A stretch of DNA of 64,000 nt from Streptomyces sp. PTY087I2 (GTDB taxonomy: Bacteria > Actinomycetota > Actinomycetes > Streptomycetales > Streptomycetaceae). Positions 17,982-25,232 of the stretch are shown piece after piece. Location of the stretch: positions 226,305-290,304 of the forward strand of contig NZ_LZRD01000005.1 of the NCBI RefSeq assembly GCF_001687325.1, given 5' to 3'. Both the position numbers and the translations under genes were made by a program. Position 1 is the first letter of the stretch. Each line of letters begins with the position of its first letter. The notes beneath the pieces were generated by a model. That model did not search any database, was not told the DNA's origin, and saw nothing but the letters and a program-made list of their open reading frames with translations.

Positions 17982-17994
17982 CCGAAAAAGGCTC

Positions 17995-18912
17995 TCAGTC
18001 CTCGGGCAGCCGCTCCAGCGCGGCCGCCACATCCGTCTGGCCCGCGATCTCCCGCAGAGCGCGGGCCAGCACCGATCCCGGCTCCCGGGCGACGGTCACC
18101 AGACCGACCGGCACCGCCCGCGCCGGCTCGACCAGCGGCACCGCCCGCATCCCGTGCGGCACCCCGAAGACATGCAGCCAGGTGTGCGGCACGACGCTCG
18201 CCCACCGGCCCGTCCTGACATGGGCGAAGAGCGTCGCCACCGAGTCCGTCTCGACCCGGGGCGACGGCCGCACCCCGGCCTCCGCGAACACCTCGTCCAG
18301 CACCCGGCGCCCCTGCATCGCCTCCGTGAGCAGACACAGGGGCAGCCGCGCGGCCTCCGCCCAGGTCGCCGCCGTCCGGTGGGCGGGGGCGTCGGCCGCA
18401 CCGGTGAGCAGCACGTACCGCTCCTCGTACAGCGGAACCGTCCGGTACTGCTCCCCGAGATCCTCGTGGAGATAGGTGATTCCGGCGTCGATCTCGAAGT
18501 CCCGCAGCTGCCGCAGCACGTCCTCGGACTGGAGATCCCCTATGACCTCCACCGTCACCAGTGGATGCGCCAGACAGAAGGGGGCGGTCAGCAGCGCGAC
18601 GGTCCCGGACGCCGTCGGAACCGAACCGATGCGCATCCGCCCGCTCAGCCCGGTACGCAGATGGCCCGCCTCGCTCGTGAGCGCGTCGCGGTCCGCCAGG
18701 ATCCGCTGCGCCCAGACGACGATCCGCTCGCCCTCGGGCGTCAGCCCCTCGTACTTGCGGCCGCGCAGCACCAGCGGGACGTCGAGCTCGTCCTCCAGTT
18801 TGCGGACCGCCTCCGAGAGGGCCGGCTGGGAGACATGACAGGCCTGGGCGGCGCGGGCGAAGTGGCGCTCGCGGGAGAGGGCCACCAGGTACTCGAGTTG
18901 ACGGAACAGCAC
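17995..18912 (-). CDS. LysR family transcriptional regulator
   Basis: A 305-aa LysR protein. The winged helix-turn-helix is at about residues 1-62 (FRQLEYLVALSRERHFARAAQACHVSQPALSEAVRKLEDEL). The effector-binding domain starts near 88 (GRMRIGSVPTASGTVALL). It lies 36 bp downstream of fdhD on the same strand and is probably read from the same transcript. The usual arrangement suggests control of the adjacent formate-dehydrogenase-like genes, but no divergent target promoter exists, and the inverted repeats upstream of the oxidoreductase gene are the best candidate sites. Confidence 0.92.
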   Translation of the reverse strand: MLFRQLEYLVALSRERHFARAAQACHVSQPALSEAVRKLEDELDVPLVLRGRKYEGLTPEGERIVVWAQRILADRDALTSEAGHLRTGLSGRMRIGSVPTASGTVALLTAPFCLAHPLVTVEVIGDLQSEDVLRQLRDFEIDAGITYLHEDLGEQYRTVPLYEERYVLLTGAADAPAHRTAATWAEAARLPLCLLTEAMQGRRVLDEVFAEAGVRPSPRVETDSVATLFAHVRTGRWASVVPHTWLHVFGVPHGMRAVPLVEPARAVPVGLVTVAREPGSVLARALREIAGQTDVAAALERLPED

Positions 18913-18948
18913 CCCACGGGTCTACCGGACGCCCTCACGGAATGCCAA

Positions 18949-19809
18949 TCAGGAGCCTCCGCCGGAGTGCCGTCCCGCCTCCGCCGCGTGGTGCACCCGC
19001 TCGTCACCCGCGTACACGTTCATGGAGGCGCCCCGCAGGAACCCCACCAGCGTCAGACCGCTGTCCGCCGCGAGGTCGACCGCGAGCGACGACGGCGCGG
19101 AGACCGCCGCGAGCAGCGGGATCCCGGCCATCACCGCCTTCTGCACCAGCTCGAACGAGGCCCGGCCGCTCACCATCAGGACCGACCCGCGCAGCGGCAG
19201 GAGCCCCGAGCGCAGGGCGTGGCCGACGACCTTGTCCACGGCGTTGTGCCGCCCGACGTCCTCCCGCAGACACACCAGCTCCCCGTCGGCCGTGAAGAGC
19301 CCCGCGGCGTGCAGACCTCCGGTGGTGTCGAACACCCGCTGGGCCGCCCGCAGCCGGTCCGGGAGGGCTGCCAGCACGTCCGTACCGATACGCAGCGGAT
19401 CCTCGGCGACCGACCAGGCGGCCGTCGTGCGCACCGCATCCAGCCCCGCCTTGCCGCACAGACCGCACGAGGAGGTCGTGTAGAAGTTCCGTTCCAGGGA
19501 CGGGTCGGGGGCCGCGACGCCGGGGGCCAGGGCGACGTCGACCACGTTGTACGTGTTGCCGCCGTCGGCCGTGGCGCCCGCGCAGTAACGGATCCCGGCC
19601 ACGTCCTCCGCGCGGTGCAGCACGCCCTCGCTGACGAGGAAGCCGGCCGCGAGGTCGAAGTCGTCGCCCGGCGTGCGCATGGTCACCGCCAGCGGGCGCC
19701 CGCCAACCCGGATCTCCATCGGCTCCTCGGCGGCCAGGGTGTCCGGCCGGTACGAGGAGTGCCCCTCCCGTACGCGCAGGACGCGCCGCCGCGCGGTCAC
19801 CCGGCCCAC
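18949..19809 (-). CDS. fdhD: FdhD, formate dehydrogenase accessory sulfurtransferase
   Basis: A 286-aa protein that transfers sulfur from a cysteine desulfurase to the molybdenum cofactor before insertion into formate dehydrogenases. The sulfur-carrying motif is SSCGLCGK with C115 and C118. Other family markers are EEPMEIRVGG, DDFDLAAGFL, REDVGRHNAVDK and SGRASFELVQK. GTG 19809 is chosen because AGGAG lies six bases upstream; a second GTG at 19800 overlaps the oxidoreductase stop as GTGA. It overlaps the end of the upstream YdeP-type oxidoreductase gene, its most likely client. Confidence 0.95.
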   Translation of the reverse strand: MGRVTARRRVLRVREGHSSYRPDTLAAEEPMEIRVGGRPLAVTMRTPGDDFDLAAGFLVSEGVLHRAEDVAGIRYCAGATADGGNTYNVVDVALAPGVAAPDPSLERNFYTTSSCGLCGKAGLDAVRTTAAWSVAEDPLRIGTDVLAALPDRLRAAQRVFDTTGGLHAAGLFTADGELVCLREDVGRHNAVDKVVGHALRSGLLPLRGSVLMVSGRASFELVQKAVMAGIPLLAAVSAPSSLAVDLAADSGLTLVGFLRGASMNVYAGDERVHHAAEAGRHSGGGS

Positions 19810-22121
19810 GGTTCGCTCCTCTCCTCGTCGGTCGCGGCGGTGCGTTCGAGGCGGACCACCACGCCCTTGGAGGTCGGGCAGTTGCTGATGTCGGCGACGC
19901 TGTCCAGCGGCACCAGGACGTTGGTCTCCGGGTAGTACGCCGCCGCCGAGCCACGGCTCGCCGGGTACGCCACGACCCGGAAGTTCTCCGCGCGGCGTTC
20001 CCGCCCGTCGTGCCAGACGCTCACCAGGTCCACGGTGTCCCGGTCGGCGAGCCCGAGTTCCGCCAGATCGGCGGGGTTCACGAGGACGACCCGGCGGGCG
20101 TCGTGGATGCCCCGGTAGCGGTCGTTCGGCGCGTACCAGACGGTGTTCCACTGGTCGTGCGAGCGCAGGGTCTGCAACAGCAGATGTCCCTCGGGGACCT
20201 GCGGCATGGTGAAGTCGTTGCGGGTGAAGACGGCCTTGCCGCTCGGCGTCGGGAAGACCCCCCGGTTCACCGGGTTGGGCAGGGTGAAGCCGCCGGGCTC
20301 GGCCACCCGCGCGTTGAAGTCCTCGAAGCCGGGGACGACCCGGGAGATCCGGTCGCGGACGGTGCCGTAGTCCGCCTCGAACAGCTCCCAGGGGATCTCC
20401 GGCTCCTCGCCCAGCGTCAGCCGGGCCAGCCGGGCGATGATCGCGACCTCGCTGAGCAGATACGGGGAGGCCGGCGGCAGCTTCCCCCGGGAGGCGTGGA
20501 CGTCGCTCATGGAGTCCTCGACGGTCACGAACTGCTCGCCGGTGGCCTGCACGTCCCGGTCGCTGCGGCCGAGGGTCGGCAGGATGAGGGCGGTGTCGCC
20601 GCAGACCGTGTGGGAACGGTTGAGCTTGGTGGAGATGTGCGCGGTGAGGCGGCAGGTGCGCATCGCGGCCTCGGTGACCGCACTGTCGGGCGTGGCCCGC
20701 ACGAAGTTGCCCGCGACGCCCAGGAACACCTTCGCGCGCCCCTCGTCCATGGCCCGGATGCTGTTCACCGCGTCCAGACCGTGGTGGGCGGGAGGGGTGA
20801 AGCCGAACTCCGCCTCCAGCGCGTCGAGGAACTCCTGAGGCATCTGCTCCCATACGCCCATCGTGCGGTCGCCCTGGACGTTGCTGTGCCCGCGCACCGG
20901 GCAGACGCCCGCGCCGGGCCTGCCGATATTGCCCCGGGCCAGCAGGAAGTTGATGACCTCGCGGATGGTGGGCACCCCGTGCTTGTGCTGGGTGAGCCCC
21001 ATCGCCCAGCACACGATGACCTTCTCGCTCCTCAGGACCCGCTCGAACACCTCCTGGATCTCCTCGCGGGACAGCCCGGTCGCCGCCAGGACGTCCGCCC
21101 AGTCGGTCTTCCGGGCGTGCGCGGCGAAGTCCTCGAAGCCGGTGGTGTGCGTACGGATGAACGCGTGGTCCAGTACGGTGCCGGGCGCGGCGTCCTCGGC
21201 CTCCAGGAGCAGCAGGTTCAGCGCCTGGAACAGGGCGAGGTCGCCGCCCGCGCGGATGTGCAGGAACTGGTCGGCGATCGGCGTGCCCCGGCCGATCAGA
21301 CCGCGCGCCTTCTGCGGATGCTTGAACCGCATCAGCCCGGCCTCGGGCAGGGTGTTGACCGCGACGACCTGCCCGCCGTTGCGCTTGGTCTCCTCCAGCG
21401 CCGACAGCATCCGGGGGTGATTGGTCCCCGGGTTCTGCCCCACGACGAAGATCAGGTCGGCGTGGTGGATGTCGTCGAGGGAGACGCTGCCCTTGCCGAT
21501 GCCCAGCGTCTGCGACATCGCCGATCCGCTGGACTCGTGGCACATGTTCGAGCAGTCCGGCAGGTTGTTCGTGCCGTACGCGCGGGCGAAGAGCTGGAGG
21601 AGGAACGCGGCCTCGTTGTTCAGCCGGCCCGATACGTAGAAAAGCGCCTCGTCGGGGGAGTCCAGGCCCCGCAGCTCCCCGGCGAGCAGCCTCAGCGCAT
21701 CGTCCCAGCCGATCGGCTCGTAATGAGTCCCGCCGGGCCGCTTCACCATGGGCTCGGTCAGCCGGCCCTGCTGGTTCAGCCAGTAGTCGGACGCCCCGCC
21801 GAGCTCCGCGATCGAGTGCTCGCGGAAGAACTCCCGGGTGACGCGCCGCGAGGTCGCCTCGTCGTTGATGTGCTTGGCGCCGTTCTCGCAGTACTCGTTC
21901 ATGTGCCGCTTGCCGGGCGCCGGTTCGGGCCACGCGCAGCCGGGGCAGTCGATGCCCTTGGGCTGGTTGATGTTGAGCAGCGTCAGCGCGGTACGACGCG
22001 GAGACGTCTGGCCCAGGGAGTACTCCAACGCGTGGGTCACCGCGGGCAGACCAGTCGCCCAGGTCTTCGGCGGGGTGACCCGCAGATCGTCGCTCGGGTC
22101 GCCCTCGATGCGGCTGCTCAT
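19797..22121 (-). CDS. FdhF/YdeP family molybdopterin oxidoreductase (copy 1)
   Basis: A 774-aa molybdopterin enzyme of the YdeP/formate-dehydrogenase-alpha-like family. The N-terminus has IDCPGCAWP with C59 and C62 plus C78, fewer cysteines than the four-Cys cluster of classical FdhF. Family markers include GWDDALRLLAGELRGLDSPDEALFYVSGR, NLPDCSNMCHESSG (candidate metal-site Cys-His), CWAMGLTQHKHGV and PVRGHSNVQGDRTMG. The C-terminal molybdopterin-dinucleotide domain includes RSHDQWNTVWYAPNDRYRGI. It is encoded with fdhD and a LysR gene and faces moaA. Formate dehydrogenase activity is plausible but not established for this branch. Confidence 0.9.
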   Translation of the reverse strand: MSSRIEGDPSDDLRVTPPKTWATGLPAVTHALEYSLGQTSPRRTALTLLNINQPKGIDCPGCAWPEPAPGKRHMNEYCENGAKHINDEATSRRVTREFFREHSIAELGGASDYWLNQQGRLTEPMVKRPGGTHYEPIGWDDALRLLAGELRGLDSPDEALFYVSGRLNNEAAFLLQLFARAYGTNNLPDCSNMCHESSGSAMSQTLGIGKGSVSLDDIHHADLIFVVGQNPGTNHPRMLSALEETKRNGGQVVAVNTLPEAGLMRFKHPQKARGLIGRGTPIADQFLHIRAGGDLALFQALNLLLLEAEDAAPGTVLDHAFIRTHTTGFEDFAAHARKTDWADVLAATGLSREEIQEVFERVLRSEKVIVCWAMGLTQHKHGVPTIREVINFLLARGNIGRPGAGVCPVRGHSNVQGDRTMGVWEQMPQEFLDALEAEFGFTPPAHHGLDAVNSIRAMDEGRAKVFLGVAGNFVRATPDSAVTEAAMRTCRLTAHISTKLNRSHTVCGDTALILPTLGRSDRDVQATGEQFVTVEDSMSDVHASRGKLPPASPYLLSEVAIIARLARLTLGEEPEIPWELFEADYGTVRDRISRVVPGFEDFNARVAEPGGFTLPNPVNRGVFPTPSGKAVFTRNDFTMPQVPEGHLLLQTLRSHDQWNTVWYAPNDRYRGIHDARRVVLVNPADLAELGLADRDTVDLVSVWHDGRERRAENFRVVAYPASRGSAAAYYPETNVLVPLDSVADISNCPTSKGVVVRLERTAATDEERSEPWAG

Positions 22122-22210
22122 GACGGAATGCGCCTCTATTTCTCTGCCTCGGGGTCGTCGGACCGTTCGTTATGGGGATGGCGCGTCGAATATCCGCCTG
22201 TTCCCCGAGG

Positions 22211-22360
22211 GAAGTCAAAGAGGTGAATTCGATGAGCTGAAAGGTCTGGCCTATCAGCGCGTATGTGCAGGTCAAATGGGTTCTTCGGAGAGGCGGTGAG
22301 GTATTTTCCGGATGTGATCGGCGGTGCCGATCACGTAAGAGAGAAAGCCTCTTTGACTTC
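22211..22360. repeat. Widely spaced perfect 13-bp inverted repeat in the oxidoreductase/moaA intergenic region
   Basis: GAAGTCAAAGAGG (22211-22223) and CCTCTTTGACTTC (22348-22360) are exact inverted copies, 124 bp apart. Each arm contains TTGACT reading outward toward its own gene, so they could be -35 boxes or matched binding sites for one regulator. A weak -10 (GATATT after 18 bp) follows on the minus strand. The whole 315-bp gap 22122-22436 contains no gene that I can find. Confidence 0.7.
22314..22334. promoter_or_regulatory. Perfect 9-bp palindrome near the moaA start
   Basis: GTGATCGGC (22314-22322) and GCCGATCAC (22326-22334) flank GGT. It lies about 100 bp upstream of moaA, inside the wider inverted repeat. 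It could be an operator or a small RNA hairpin. The regulator is unknown. Confidence 0.55.
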
Positions 22361-22436
22361 ATCCGGGAATCCCCCGAAAGTGGTCGGCGGGTGAGAAAAG
22401 CGTGACTGCCCCCGGGCAGAGGAAGAAGGCCGCCCC

Positions 22437-23513
22437 GTGTCCCGACCGCTCCTCGACGGGCCCGCCCCGTCCCCGCTGACGGACCGGTTCGGCCGGATCC
22501 ACACCGACCTGCGGGTCTCGCTCACCGATCGCTGCAATCTGCGCTGCACGTACTGCATGCCCGCCGAAGGCCTGAACTGGCTGCCCCGGCCCGAACTGCT
22601 CACCGACGACGAGGTGGTCCGCCTCGTCCGCGTCGCCACCGGGCGTCTCGGCATCACCGAGGTACGGCTGACCGGCGGCGAACCGTTGCTGCGCCGGGGG
22701 CTGCCCGGGCTTGTCGCCCGGCTGCGCGCCCTGCCCGATCCTCCCGAACTGTCCCTCACCACCAACGGCATCGGCCTGGCCCGCAGCGCCGCCGCCCTGC
22801 GCGACGCCGGGCTGAGCCGGGTCAACGTCAGCCTGGACACCCTGCGCCCCGAGCGGTTCACCGCGATCACCCGTCGCGACCGGCTCGCCGACGTCCTGGC
22901 CGGACTGCGCGCGGCCCGTACGGCCGGCCTCACCCCCGTCAAGGTCAACACGGTTCCGGTGCGCGGGGTCAACGACGACGAGATCGCCGAACTCGCCGCG
23001 TTCGCCGTCGAGCACGGCTACCGGGCGCGGTTCATCGAATCGATGCCCCTGGACGCGCAGGGCGCCTGGGACCGGGACCGGATGGTCACCGCCGAGGAGA
23101 TCCTGGGCCGCCTCGGCGAGCGGTTCGACCTTGTCCCGGTGGGCCGCCGCGGCAACGCGCCCGCCGAGGAGTGGCGGATCGCCGGTACGGACACGGTGGT
23201 GGGCGTCATCGCCAGTGTCACCCGCCCGTTCTGCGGCGGCTGCGACCGGGTGCGGCTCACCGCCGACGGGCAGTTGCGCAACTGCCTCTTCGCCACCGGG
23301 GAGTCGGACCTGCGGGCCCTGCTGCGGGGCGGTGCCGAGGACACGGAGATCGAGGCGGCCTGGCGTAACTGCATCGCCGGGAAGGCCCCGGCCACGCCAT
23401 CGACAGCCCGGAGTTCCGCCGGCCGGAGCGCCCGATGTCGGCCATCGGCGGCTGACACCCGCACACGAGGAAGCCGACACCCGCACACGAGGAAGACGAG
23501 GAAGCACACATGA
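22437..23513 (+). CDS. moaA: MoaA, GTP 3',8-cyclase, with C-terminus frameshifted
   Basis: A radical-SAM enzyme that performs the first step of molybdenum cofactor synthesis. The SAM cluster is C33-x3-C37-x2-C40 (DRCNLRCTYC) and the C-terminal cluster is in RPFCGGCDRVRLTADGQLRNC. Up to IAGKAP the match to MoaA is normal. After that the frame runs into an unrelated basic tail and stops at 23513. In the alternative frame, 23391-23455 encodes GHAIDSPEFRRPERPMSAIGG and a stop, the normal MoaA ending. One base is missing near GCCCCGGCC (23384-23393). The Gly-Gly end is needed for catalysis in MoaA/MOCS1A, so the protein as read may be inactive. Confidence 0.9.
   Translation: MSRPLLDGPAPSPLTDRFGRIHTDLRVSLTDRCNLRCTYCMPAEGLNWLPRPELLTDDEVVRLVRVATGRLGITEVRLTGGEPLLRRGLPGLVARLRALPDPPELSLTTNGIGLARSAAALRDAGLSRVNVSLDTLRPERFTAITRRDRLADVLAGLRAARTAGLTPVKVNTVPVRGVNDDEIAELAAFAVEHGYRARFIESMPLDAQGAWDRDRMVTAEEILGRLGERFDLVPVGRRGNAPAEEWRIAGTDTVVGVIASVTRPFCGGCDRVRLTADGQLRNCLFATGESDLRALLRGGAEDTEIEAAWRNCIAGKAPATPSTARSSAGRSARCRPSAADTRTRGSRHPHTRKTRKHT
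23454..23495 (+). repeat. 20-bp direct repeat between the moaA core and moeA
   Basis: The 20-mer starting GACACCCGCACACGAGG is at 23454-23473 and again, exactly, at 23476-23495. A third partial copy (ACGAGGAAG) follows at 23496-23504 and supplies ribosome-binding sequence to moeA. Its presence in what should be the moaA-moeA gap supports the idea that moaA normally ends at 23455. Confidence 0.85.
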
Positions 23514-24712
23514 CCGCGGGACCCCTGCCCACGGACTGGGAGAAGGCCCGGGCCGCCGCCCGCGCCGTACCGCCCCTGCCGCCCGTCGCCCGCGATCTCG
23601 CCGACGCGCTCGGCCACGCCCTCGCGGAGCCGCTGACGGCGCTCACCGATCTGCCGCCGTTCGACACCTCCGCCATGGACGGCTGGGCCGTGGCCGGACC
23701 GGGCCCCTGGCAGCCGGCGGGCGGCGGTGTCCTGGCCGGCGGTCAGCCCGAGGCGTTGCGGCCCGGGACCGCCGTCCCCATCGCCACCGGCGCCCGCCTG
23801 CCGGAGGGCGCCGACGCCGTGCTCCGCAGCGAGGACGGGGAGAACGATGCCGGGGGAGGGCTGCTGCTCGACCGCTCCACGAGCCCCGGGCCGCCTGCGC
23901 CGGGCCGTGACATCAGGCCGCGCGGCCAGGAGTGCCGTGCGGATGACCCCCTCCTTCCCGCCGGTACGAGCGTGACCCCCACCGTCCTCGGCCTGGCGGC
24001 GGCCGCCGGTTACGACCGGCTCACCGTGCACCGCCGCCCCCGCGTGGACCTGCTCGTCCTCGGCGACGAACTGCTGGCGACGGGGCTGCCCCGGGACGGC
24101 CGGATACGCGACGCCCTCGGTCCGCTCCTGCCGGCCTGGCTGAACGGTCGGGGCGCGGACGTCGTCGGCCGTCCTCTGCTGCCGGACGGCTTCGGACCGC
24201 TGTACGAGGCCGTGCGCGACTCCGCCGCCGATGTCGTCGTCACCACGGGCAGTACCGCGGCCGGGCCCGTGGACTTCCTGCACGACGCCCTCCGCGCGGT
24301 GGGGGCCCGGCTCCTCGTCGACTCCGTCGCCGTACGGCCCGGCCACCCCATGCTGCTGGCCGAACTGCCGCCCGGAGCCGACGGACGACCCCGGCATCTG
24401 GTGGGCCTGCCGGGCAATCCGCTGGCCGCCGTCGCGGGCGCGGTGACCCTCGCCGTACCGCTGCTGCGTCGCCTCGGTGGGCACGCGGACGCCGGGCCGC
24501 TCGACGCGGTCTGCGCGGCCGCGCTGCCGGGGCACCCGCGGGACACCCGGCTGCTGCCGGTACGCCGCACCGGGCGTGCGGTGGCGCCGCTGCCGTTCGA
24601 CGGGCCGGCGATGCTGCGCGGTCTCGCCCTCGCCGACGGGCTGGCGGTGGTGCCGCCCGGCGGGGTGGAGTCCGGAGGGGTCGTCGAGGTGCTGGAGGTA
24701 CCTCGGGCCTGA
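23510..24712 (+). CDS. moeA: MoeA, molybdopterin molybdotransferase
   Basis: A 400-aa enzyme that inserts molybdate into adenylated molybdopterin. Domain order is normal: the DTSAMDGWAV motif near residue 50, a beta-barrel domain with IATGARLPEGADAVLRSED, the GephE/MoaB-like domain from VDLLVLGDELLATG, and the C-terminal barrel. The TGGTG-type loop reads TTGSTAAGPVDFL. The start ATG overlaps the frameshifted moaA stop (ATGA). It belongs to the cofactor operon moaA-moeA-moaE. Confidence 0.93.
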   Translation: MTAGPLPTDWEKARAAARAVPPLPPVARDLADALGHALAEPLTALTDLPPFDTSAMDGWAVAGPGPWQPAGGGVLAGGQPEALRPGTAVPIATGARLPEGADAVLRSEDGENDAGGGLLLDRSTSPGPPAPGRDIRPRGQECRADDPLLPAGTSVTPTVLGLAAAAGYDRLTVHRRPRVDLLVLGDELLATGLPRDGRIRDALGPLLPAWLNGRGADVVGRPLLPDGFGPLYEAVRDSAADVVVTTGSTAAGPVDFLHDALRAVGARLLVDSVAVRPGHPMLLAELPPGADGRPRHLVGLPGNPLAAVAGAVTLAVPLLRRLGGHADAGPLDAVCAAALPGHPRDTRLLPVRRTGRAVAPLPFDGPAMLRGLALADGLAVVPPGGVESGGVVEVLEVPRA

Positions 24713-24761
24713 CCGCCCCCGCCCCGTCCTACCCCCCCACACACACGCTGAGGACCCGACC

Positions 24762-25232
24762 ATGACGCATCTGCCCGACGCCTCCGACGACTTCTCCGGT
24801 GCTCCGGGCGGTGATCCGATCCGGCTGCTCGCCGTGCGCGACCGACCGCTCTCCCTCGACGAGGTGTACGCCGCGGTCGGCGACGACGCCGCCGGTGGCA
24901 CCGCCCTCTTCGTCGGCACCGTGCGCGACCACGACGGCGGGAGGCCCGTAACCCTCCTGGACTACAGCGCGCACCCCGGCGCCGGGGCCGAGCTGCGCCG
25001 GGTGGCGGAGAAGGTCGTGGCCGACTTCCCGGTCCGGGCGCTGGCCGCCGTCCATCGCACCGGCCGCTTGGCCGTGGGCGAGATCGCGGTCGTCGCGGCC
25101 GTCTCCTGCGCCCACCGTGCGGAGGCGTTCGCCGCCTGCGAGCGTCTGGTCGAGGACCTCAAGCACGAGGTCCCGGTCTGGAAGCACCAGATCTTCGCGG
25201 ACGGCGACGAGGAGTGGGTCGGCGCGTGCTGA
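24762..25232 (+). CDS. moaE: MoaE, molybdopterin synthase catalytic subunit
   Basis: A 156-aa large subunit of molybdopterin synthase, which with thiocarboxylated MoaD converts cPMP to molybdopterin. Clear markers are ALFVGTVRDHDGGRPVTLLDYSAHP and CAHRAEAFAACERLVEDLKHEVPVWKHQIF with the active-site lysines. ATG 24762 follows a 49-bp gap after moeA. No moaD is visible in the window, so the small subunit must be encoded elsewhere. It overlaps the start of the FUSC-type membrane protein gene. Confidence 0.95.
   Translation: MTHLPDASDDFSGAPGGDPIRLLAVRDRPLSLDEVYAAVGDDAAGGTALFVGTVRDHDGGRPVTLLDYSAHPGAGAELRRVAEKVVADFPVRALAAVHRTGRLAVGEIAVVAAVSCAHRAEAFAACERLVEDLKHEVPVWKHQIFADGDEEWVGAC

Noticed and set aside
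22122..22436. Molybdenum-cofactor riboswitch upstream of moaA
   Set aside because: Only short palindromes and a wide inverted repeat are visible. I could not fit the multi-helix Moco riboswitch core, and such riboswitches are not typical of actinomycetes.
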